From Phytophthora hibernalis (Eukaryota; Oomycota; Peronosporomycetes; Peronosporales; Peronosporaceae): a stretch of 64,000 nucleotides of DNA. The translations under genes and the position numbers were made by a program. The stretch covers positions 1,116,001 to 1,180,000 of the forward strand of contig JAAKBF010000009.1 in assembly GCA_012656075.1 (NCBI GenBank), in the 5' to 3' direction. The notes below the pieces were generated by a model. It was not told the DNA's origin. It searched no databases and worked only from the letters and a program-made list of their open reading frames with translations. Shown here piece after piece: positions 57,399 to 64,000 of this stretch. The first letter of the stretch is position 1; every line of letters starts with the position of its first letter.

Positions 57399-57412
57399 TC
57401 ATTCTTCAATTT
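57399..57412 (+). promoter_or_regulatory. Initiator core of ADH6
   Basis: TCATTCTTCAATTT followed by GCTCCC, matching the oomycete initiator/FPR layout, 36 bases before the ATG at 57448. Confidence 0.65.
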
Positions 57413-57447
57413 GCTCCCAAACCACCAAGTCCAAGCAACCAACTAAA

Positions 57448-58515
57448 ATGTCTGCCGCTCCGAGAACCGTTCACGCCTACGCCTCCTTCGGCAAGGGCGA
57501 AGAGATCAAGCCCTGGGAGTACCAGTCTCGCGTGCTCGGTCCCGAGGACGTGGAGATCAAGATTTCGCACTGCGGCATCTGCGGCTCCGACCTGCACACT
57601 CTCGACAGCGGCTGGGGCCAGACCATGTACCCGTGTGTGGTTGGTCACGAGATTGTCGGCGAGGTCACCCAGGCCGGCCCCGACGTGAAGGGTCTGAAGG
57701 TGGGCGACCGCGCCGGCGTCGGCGCGCTAGTGTCAGCGTGTCTGGACAAAGACTCGAAGGCTCCTTGCTCCGTGTGCGCCAACGGCGACGACGCGTACTG
57801 CCCGCGCCGCGTCTGGACCTACAGCGACAAGTACAAAAGCGACGGTGCCATCACCTATGGCGGCTACGCCGACTACGTGCGCGTGCCCCACGAGTTTGCG
57901 ATCAGAATTCCAGACAACATCCCGTCCGACGTGGCCGCGCCTTTGATGTGCGCCGGCGCCACCGTGTTCACGCCGTTCAAGGAGGCCGGCGTCAAGGAGG
58001 GTGACCGCGTGGGTATTGTGGGGATCGGCGGTCTGGGCCACCTGGGCATCCAGTTTGCCAAGGCCATGGGCGCCGCCTCCGTCACGGCGTTCTCGCGCTC
58101 CAACAACAAGGAGGCGGAGGTGCGCGGCCTCGGCGCCGACGAGTTCGTGGTGTACACGGACGAGAAGCAGGCCAAGGAGGCCGCCGGTTCGGTGGACATT
58201 TTGCTCATCACGGCCGACGCCAACAACATGCCGTACAGTACGTTCCTGAGCTTCCTCGCCGTGCGCGGCACGTGCATCATGGTGGGCCTGCCCAACGACG
58301 ACATCAAGTTCAACGCGTTCCACGTCGTGGCGAAGGGCGCCAAGTTCGTGGGCAGCAACGTCGGCAGCATCCAGGACATCAAGGACACGCTGGAGGTGGC
58401 GTCCAAGAAGAACGTGCGCCCCGTGATCCAGAAGCTGCCGATGGCCAAGGTGAACGAGGGCATTGACATGGTGCGCAAGGGCACGGTGCGCTACCGCGTG
58501 GTGCTCGAGAACTAG
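57448..58515 (+). CDS. Zinc-dependent alcohol dehydrogenase, CAD type (ADH6, right arm inner)
   Basis: Intact, 355 residues. Catalytic zinc ligands are Cys45 in CGICGSDLH, His67-Glu68 in GHEIVGEV and the cysteine of LMCAGATVF. The structural-zinc loop ACLDKDSKAPCSVCANGDDAYC has the family-wide long first spacing. The Rossmann motif is GIGGLGHLG and FSRSNNK points to NADP. A longer open frame extends upstream to 57304, but the ATG at 57448 is chosen because the initiator core lies at 57399. It is the reference copy for ADH5. Confidence 0.9.
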   Translation: MSAAPRTVHAYASFGKGEEIKPWEYQSRVLGPEDVEIKISHCGICGSDLHTLDSGWGQTMYPCVVGHEIVGEVTQAGPDVKGLKVGDRAGVGALVSACLDKDSKAPCSVCANGDDAYCPRRVWTYSDKYKSDGAITYGGYADYVRVPHEFAIRIPDNIPSDVAAPLMCAGATVFTPFKEAGVKEGDRVGIVGIGGLGHLGIQFAKAMGAASVTAFSRSNNKEAEVRGLGADEFVVYTDEKQAKEAAGSVDILLITADANNMPYSTFLSFLAVRGTCIMVGLPNDDIKFNAFHVVAKGAKFVGSNVGSIQDIKDTLEVASKKNVRPVIQKLPMAKVNEGIDMVRKGTVRYRVVLEN

Positions 58516-59158
58516 GCGAAGTTCCCAATCGCACGACGTCTGACTACTGTAGCTTAGAGCAGGGAGAGCAGCCATCCGCTGCGGTCTCGCCAACAACAAA
58601 TACGAATACACAGCCATTTTCCTTTCAAAGTACTTTAGTGAAGAGTTTCTTTTATAATAATAAGGTGATGTATATTGTGTTACTTGAACTCTACCAAGTT
58701 CGAAGTGAAGAGTATCTTCCTGCAAAAACCTGTGGTGAGCTGCTGCAACGACCGCCCTAATTTGGGACACACAGGGCGTGCGTCTACGGTAAACAAAGCG
58801 AAGGCGTGATCCTGCGCACGGCTCTCGTCCAGCATGGGCGCGTCAACCACCGGGAAGTTTACATGCGATGTGTCCGATCTAGAGTGTCCCAAGCGATTGA
58901 CTTGGCGTTTGTAAGCAGCCGCAGCTACTCGACCTGTAAACGGGTGTGGTTACCCAAACTGAAGCGGACGAGAGACCGTCGACCACAACCAGAATGACCG
59001 GTGCTCGAGATTGGATCGCCGCTATGAGACGGTGAGCTCAGCCATGAGCCACGCACAAGCAGCTCGGAAGCTGGCGATCGATAGGTGGTCCGACTGCAGA
59101 CCATTTCCAATTTGGATCGACAGGACTCAAGTCGACCAAGCACCAAGAACCAAAAGTC
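58516..59158. other. Spacer between ADH6 and ADH7 (right arm)
   Basis: Mirror of 55116-55758. No gene. It should contain the 3' end of ADH6 transcripts and the ADH7 promoter. Confidence 0.5.
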
Positions 59159-60229
59159 ATGACGACTGCCCCGAGGACCATCCGCGCATACGCCTCCTTT
59201 GCCAAGGGCGAAGAGACCAAGCCCTGGGAGTACCAGTCACGGCCACTGGGTCCCGAGGACGTGGAGATCAAGATCTCGCACTGCGGCATCTGCGGCTCCG
59301 ACCTGCACACCATGGACAGCGGCTGGGGCCAGACCACGTACCCGTGCGTAGTGGGCCACGAGATCGTAGGCGAGGTGACGCTGGCCGGCGACCAGGTCAA
59401 GGACATGAAGGTTGGTGACCGCGTGGGCGTCGGCGCGCAGGTCTGGGCCTGCCTCAACAAGTTCCCGGACGAGCCCTGCAAGGAGTGCGCCAACGGCACG
59501 GACGCCTACTGCCGCCACCGCGTGGGCACGTACGACTCCAAGTACCGCAAGACGGACGGTGCCATCACGTACGGCGGATACGCCGACTACATCCGCGTCA
59601 CGCACGAATACGCCTTCAAGATCCCAGACAACATTCCGTCGGACGTGGCTGCGCCGCTCTTGTGCGCTGGCACCACCGTGTTCACGCCGTTCAAGGAGGT
59701 GGGTATCAAGCCCGGCGACCGCGTCGGCATCGTGGGTATCGGCGGCCTGGGCCACCTGGGCATCCAGTTCGCCAAGGCCATGGGCGCCGCGGCTGTCGTG
59801 GCCTTCTCTCGCTCGGCCAACAAGGAGCAGGAGATCCGGCAGCTGGGCGCCGACGAGTTCGTCGTGTACACGAACGACAAGCAGGCGGCAGACGCGGCCA
59901 GCTCAGTGGACATTTTGCTCATCACGGCCGACGCCAACGACATGCCGTACACGCTCTTCCTGAGCTTCCTGGCGGTGCACGGCACGGTGATCATGGTGGG
60001 GCTGCCCAACGACGAGATCAAGTTCAAGCCGTTCCCACTGGTGGGCAAGGGCGCCAATTTCAAGGGCAGCGCCATCGGCAGCATCCAGGACGTCAAGGAC
60101 ATGCTGGAGGTGGCGTCCAAGAAAAACGTGCGGCCCGTGATCCAGAAGATGCCCATGAGCAAGGTGAATGAAGGCATCCAGATGGTGCGCAACGGCACGG
60201 TGCGCTACCGCGTCGTGCTCGAGAACTAG
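59159..60229 (+). CDS. Zinc-dependent alcohol dehydrogenase, CAD type (ADH7, right arm outer)
   Basis: Intact, 356 residues, ATG 59159 to TAG 60229; the protein equals ADH4 where that is readable. All zinc and cofactor motifs are as in ADH6, with WACLNKFPDEPC starting the structural-zinc loop. The third base of codons is overwhelmingly G or C, as in ADH4-6, which explains the long but spurious open frames on the opposite strand. Confidence 0.9.
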   Translation: MTTAPRTIRAYASFAKGEETKPWEYQSRPLGPEDVEIKISHCGICGSDLHTMDSGWGQTTYPCVVGHEIVGEVTLAGDQVKDMKVGDRVGVGAQVWACLNKFPDEPCKECANGTDAYCRHRVGTYDSKYRKTDGAITYGGYADYIRVTHEYAFKIPDNIPSDVAAPLLCAGTTVFTPFKEVGIKPGDRVGIVGIGGLGHLGIQFAKAMGAAAVVAFSRSANKEQEIRQLGADEFVVYTNDKQAADAASSVDILLITADANDMPYTLFLSFLAVHGTVIMVGLPNDEIKFKPFPLVGKGANFKGSAIGSIQDVKDMLEVASKKNVRPVIQKMPMSKVNEGIQMVRNGTVRYRVVLEN

Positions 60230-60345
60230 GCCATTCGTAGAGCTCTATCCACACTCTACACTGCTCGACCAGGTATAAGTCACGCCGCAGCACGAAGCTA
60301 AGCAGATCAATGTACAACAAACGACATGAAACCATTTCTTGAATC

Positions 60346-60622
60346 TTACAGTATTCCACTCGACGTTGCATCGATTCCGCGATTAGAGCCCTATCGCGGA
60401 ACCTGTAAGCAGCCCCACCGCCAGCATTTACTTTACAACCCGTGAAGTTCACGGTGAACAGCTTGCGTTGCCACACATCGTTCGCAACTTCAACTCGCCA
60501 TTTCACTCGCTTCCAGTATACTGCCTCGTTCCAAATACAAGCCCCTATATCCAAAGAGACCATTCCGCATTCTGCATTCGCCGGCGCACTCGCACTTCAA
60601 CCTCGTGACCATCACTCCCACC
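60346..60622. other. Promoter region of the propionyl-CoA carboxylase gene
   Basis: Non-coding. Pyrimidine-rich with several CACTTCAAC/CATTTCACTC motifs in the last 100 bases, but no exact initiator match. Confidence 0.4.
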
Positions 60623-62908
60623 ATGCTGTCTGCACGTCTGTTGGGCCGCGAGGTGCTGGCCGCACGCAGTGGCGCGTCGCTACGGCGTCTGCAGCAGGCC
60701 GCGCTTCCGCGGGAGAAGCTCTTCGACAAAATCCTCGTGGCCAACCGTGGCGAGATCGCCGTGCGGGTCATGCGCACGTGCCAGAAGCTGGGCATCAAGA
60801 CGGTGGCCGTGTACTCGGAGCCCGACGTGGACTCGGTGGCCGTGCGCATGGCGGACGAGGCCGTGTGCGTGGGGCCCGCTGCCTCGGCGCAGAGCTACCT
60901 GAGCATCCCCAAGATCGTGGCGGCCGTCCAGGCCACTGGTGCCCAGGCCGTGCACCCAGGCTACGGCTTCCTGTCGGAGAACAAGGACTTCTGCGAGGCG
61001 CTGGAGGCCATCGGTGTGGCCTTCATCGGCCCTGGACACGCGGCCATCCAGGCCATGGGGGACAAGATCGAGTCCAAACAGCTGGCCATGGACGCAGGCG
61101 TCAACACGATCCCGGGCTTCCTGGGCGAGATCGACACGCCAGAGGAGGCGGTGAAGGTGGCCCGGGAGATTGGCTATCCTGTCATGATCAAGGCCAGTGC
61201 TGGCGGAGGCGGCAAGGGCATGCGCGTAGCCTACGATGACGAGGAGGTGCGCATGGGCTATCGTTTGTCCAAGGAGGAAGCGGCCAGCAGCTTCGGGGAC
61301 GACCGCATGTTCCTCGAGAAGTTCATCGAAGACCCGCGACATATCGAAATCCAGCTCATCGCCGACACGCACGGCAACATAGTCCCGCTGAGAGAGAGTG
61401 CTCGATCCAAAGGCGCAACCAGAAGGTGATCGAGGAGGCGCCGAGTGTGCTGCTCGACCCGGAGACGAGAAGGGCCATGGGCGAGCAGGCGGCCATGCTG
61501 GCCAGGAAGGTGGGATACGTGAGCGCCGGCACGGTCGAGTTCTTGTGTGATAAGCACAAGAACTTCTACTTTGGAGATGAACACGCGGCTGCAGGTGGAG
61601 CACCCCGTCACGGAGCTCATTTCGCACGTGGACCTCGTGGAGCAGATGATCCGCGTCGCTGCAGGTCACGAGCTGCCCAAGGAGTTGGTGGATGGACCTG
61701 TGAAGATCCACGGCTGGGCGATGGAGAGTCGTGTGTATGCCGAGGATCCGCTGCGTGGTTTCCTGCCGTCTATCGGTAGACTGCTGCAGTATGAGGAGCC
61801 CGTGCACCTAAAGGGTGTGCGCGTGGACTCAGGTGTGAACGAGGGCAGCGACATCTCCATGTTCTATGACCCAATGATTTCGAAGCTTATTACGTACGGC
61901 AAGGACCGTTCGGAGTGTTTGGAGCGTATGAAGACTGCGCTGGACAACTACGTTATTCGCGGCCCTGGTAACAACGTTGCGTTCCTGCAGGATGTCTACC
62001 GCCACCCTCGCTTCGTGAGTGGTAAAATCACCACCAAGTTTATTGAAGAGGAGTACCCGGACGGATTCGACGGCGTAAAGCTGGCAGCGCCTGAAATTGA
62101 AGACCTTCGGGTGGTTGGCGCCATTATGCACCTGAAGAAGGCTAGCGCCAGCAGCCAAATATCGGGCCGAATTCAGGCATCGCCAGCGGAAGGTTTCCCC
62201 TCAGTCGACTCGCTAAACAATGACGAGCTGGAGTTTGTTTATCATCAAGTGGGAGTTGTTCCGCGTCTGCGTGCTTTCACTCCCGGTCTATCGTCGGCGG
62301 AGTTGATCGCGCTTGCCGAGCGAAACGACCTCAAGAACCTGGGTGCTCAGCTGTCGGTTAGCATCGATGGACCATTTGGAGAGGCGAAGCCTGTCGTTGT
62401 TGTTGAAGTGGAGCTTGAAAACAAGCGGCACCGCGCGGAAACAGCGACGCTCGCTTTTGTCGACAACAAATGGCACGTTGTGGGCGATGTTGACTGGTCG
62501 CTAAACAGTCCGCTGTTTAAGGCGTCATACACAAAGCAGAACGGACCAAAAACTCCACTGGCATCGCAAATGTTGCAGACGCTACCCGAAGGATTCCGAC
62601 TGCAGTTTCATGGAGCAGTCCATGACGTGGTCGTGCGCAACGAATTGGAGGCGGCGTATGGAATCCACATGAAGCCAAAGCCCGAGGTCGACACGTCCAA
62701 TTTGCTGCTTTGCCCGATGCCAGGCATGCTCATCTCAGTGGCTGTCGAAATCGGCCAGCACGTGGAGCTTGGGCAGGAGCTGGCCGTCGTGGAGGCTATG
62801 AAAATGCAAAACGTGCTGCGCTCCGAGAAGAGGGGCGTCATCAAAAGCATTGCGCATGCTGCTGGCGATTCGCTCAAGGTTGACGAGATCATTCTCGAAT
62901 ACGAATAA
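60623..62908 (+). CDS. PCCA: Propionyl-CoA carboxylase alpha chain, mitochondrial
   Basis: ATG 60623 starts an Arg-rich mitochondrial leader (MLSARLLGREVLAARSGASL). The biotin carboxylase domain begins KILVANRGEIAVRVMRTCQK and has the ATP-grasp glycine loop KASAGGGGKGMRVAY. EASSFGDDRMFLEKFI-type and CSIQRRNQKVIEEAPS segments resemble PCCA more than methylcrotonyl-CoA carboxylase. The C-terminal biotinyl domain has EAMKMQN with the modified lysine. The alpha chain carboxylates biotin for the beta chain to make methylmalonyl-CoA in valine, isoleucine and odd-chain fatty acid breakdown; no beta chain gene is in the window. Two frame breaks are visible: near 61395, in a GA repeat that seems to have lost one or four bases, and near 61573, in a short T run (NFYF to EMNTRLQVEHP). 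Both lie in invariant regions, so they are probably consensus errors. Confidence 0.9.
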
Positions 62909-63080
62909 GCGCTCTACGGCTGAAATGATAACCTAGGCTAAAGCGTAGTGGTGCTCGTGGAAAAGAAATCAAACAAAATTGTACCGATTGTATGTTGAGC
63001 TGTCCAGGAGGTCGCCGATCTTTAGTTGTGACTCCTCGACTCCTGCTGCCACAGGCAAATTATCACGTACTATACATACG
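62909..63080. other. Short intergenic region
   Basis: 172 bases between the carboxylase stop and the next ATG; nothing recognised. Confidence 0.4.
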
Positions 63081-63780
63081 ATGTGCCCAACCTCGCGCCG
63101 AGCGGTCTGGGCTTCGCTGGCCTTCCTGTTGGTGGAGTGCGTGTTCGCAGAGACAGCAGTCTACAAGTTGCACACGGATTCGAGCTGCTCATCAGCACCG
63201 ACCATCATCGGTTTCAAGAATCGCCACCTCCATCGTGCTCAGTTATCACCACCTGCACCAGTGTCAACAACAATGGCGAAGATTTGTACTGGGATCGAGC
63301 TTGTGCATCGGACGAATACAACACGCTGTCGAGGGCAGCCTATGGCACCAAGCCCTACGTGCTCATGGAGATCTACGAATCTGGCGCAGGGTGCAAGAAA
63401 TTACTGTCAGGCGCGGCATTCCTGGCCGACGGCAGCTGTTTGGCCACCGATAATGGTCTCTCTAGCATGAAGGTATCTCTCTACAAGAATGGGTCAGCTT
63501 CTTTTCAGACGTATCGCGGGGTGAGCTGCACCGGTACGGCTGTGAAAACTACTCAAGTCTCCAACTCGTCCATCTCTAGCCACTCGTGTGAAAACGGAGC
63601 GCTCAATTCTACTCTAGCGTCGCTACCGCCACGTCGACGTCAACTTCGAGTGAAGCTGAAGACAAAACCATTTCAACGACGACATCTCAGTCAGCGCCGC
63701 GTCCATTTGACGCGTCTGTTCTCCTGACAGCAGCAATCGCAGCAACGTTGGGAATGATCATGACCATCAGCTTGTATTGA
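63081..63780 (+). CDS. Secreted Cys-containing protein with probable GPI-anchor signal, unknown function
   Basis: ATG 63081 begins a signal peptide (RRAVWASLAFLLVECVFA). About 150 residues follow with regularly placed cysteines (DSSCSSAP; TTCTSVNN; WDRACASDEYN; GAGCKKLL; GSCLATDN; GVSCTGTA; SHSCENG). Then comes a Ser/Thr-rich stretch (VATATSTSTSSEAED) and a hydrophobic C-terminus (ASVLLTAAIAATLGMIMTIS) typical of GPI anchoring. Total about 232 residues. The frame changes twice, near 63213 and 63620. No family is recognised; it could be a cell-wall or surface protein. It is not an RXLR or Crinkler effector by visible motifs. Confidence 0.6.
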
Positions 63781-64000
63781 TTCATCCGAAATACTGAGCG
63801 TGGAGTATCGAACTGAACGCAATCGAACCATTGATGCCACTGCATACGAACCCTTTTTTAGTATATTTTGAAATCCTTGTGTTGCTGTCACTGACATGCC
63901 TGCTGAAGTGCACATACGACATCGTTGGGGGCTTTCCATTTGGCAGGACGCAAGCATGGGAACTGGAACTCGGGGGTCTCGTGAGAATGAGGGAACTTAC
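63781..64000. other. Downstream region to window edge
   Basis: No gene seen in the last 220 bases. Confidence 0.4.

Larger units (their letters stand above)
57388..60345 (-). repeat. Right arm of the palindrome
   Basis: Inverse complement of 53930-56884. The inner edge is sharp at CCCAACCAATGTC; the outer edge fades around 60345-60360, just before the propionyl-CoA carboxylase gene. Confidence 0.85.

Noticed and set aside
57733..58770. Long open frame (345 codons) antisense to ADH6, with similar ones opposite ADH1, ADH2, ADH4, ADH5 and ADH7
   Set aside because: Strong G/C bias at third codon positions removes stops on the opposite strand; the translations are low-complexity His/Val/Arg-rich and have no motifs.
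53930..60345. Palindrome as a pure assembly or hairpin-read artefact
   Set aside because: The two flanks are different genes and the centre is 503 unique bases, so a simple fold-back chimera is unlikely; still listed for checking.
60623..62908. Methylcrotonyl-CoA carboxylase alpha as alternative to PCCA
   Set aside because: Segments such as SSFGDDR, CSIQRRNQKVIEEAPS and the ISKLITYGKDRSE region fit PCCA better.
63081..63780. RXLR or Crinkler effector
   Set aside because: There is a signal peptide but no RXLR-dEER or LFLAK-type motif, and the C-terminus looks like a GPI signal.
1..64000. CRISPR array, tRNA or rRNA genes, bacterial operon features
   Set aside because: No spaced repeats, cloverleaf sequences or ribosomal RNA seen; the window is eukaryotic with spliced genes.

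Overview
The window looks like nuclear DNA of an oomycete, most likely Phytophthora or a close relative; I cannot name the species. The evidence is: compact genes with few, short (50-110 bp) GT-AG introns; oomycete-type initiator/FPR promoter cores just upstream of several ATGs; a full-size PDR/ABCG transporter; a secreted pectin methylesterase; mitochondrial PPR proteins; and Tc1-like and MULE DNA transposons.

Layout. 1-3.3 kb: the edge of a minus-strand gene, a small TIR element, and a gene with two NYN/PIN-like domains. 3.65-5.16 kb: a Tc1/IS630-type transposon. 5.2-13.0 kb: a cluster of Mx-like dynamin GTPases (one plus-strand copy, one inverted remnant, two tandem minus-strand copies). 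13.2-18.7 kb: a large two-TM membrane protein, a small acidic ORF and an FKBP-TPR-TM protein. 19.3-22.7 kb: two zinc alcohol dehydrogenases (ADH) and a relic of a third. 22.9-27.4 kb: a MULE whose product also carries a Ulp1-type protease domain. 27.6-33.4 kb: a PPR gene and a PPR relic. 33.5-37.6 kb: the PDR transporter. 37.9-42.0 kb: a modular PPR gene. 42.1-49.1 kb: a large Cys-rich membrane protein, carnitine acyltransferase and pectin methylesterase, all on the minus strand. 50.6-53.9 kb: a PPR relic and a third PPR gene. 53.9-60.3 kb: a palindrome of two 2.95-kb arms, each with two ADH genes. 60.6-62.9 kb: propionyl-CoA carboxylase alpha. 63.1-63.8 kb: a secreted protein with a probable GPI-anchor signal.

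Three gene families dominate: dynamin-like GTPases, CAD-type ADHs and PPR proteins. All are locally amplified, with inverted copies and relics, so the window records active duplication and homogenisation. Carnitine acyltransferase and propionyl-CoA carboxylase both serve acyl-CoA metabolism but are not adjacent. The pectin methylesterase and the PDR pump fit a plant-associated lifestyle.

Caution on frameshifts: most conserved genes here are broken by single missing bases in homopolymers or by a missing GA in GAGAG runs. Where a near-identical copy exists, the copy often has the full-length run. I therefore treat most apparent frameshifts as likely consensus errors and annotate through them. 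The exceptions are the clearly truncated dynamin, ADH and PPR relics and a TGG-to-TAG change in the third PPR gene.
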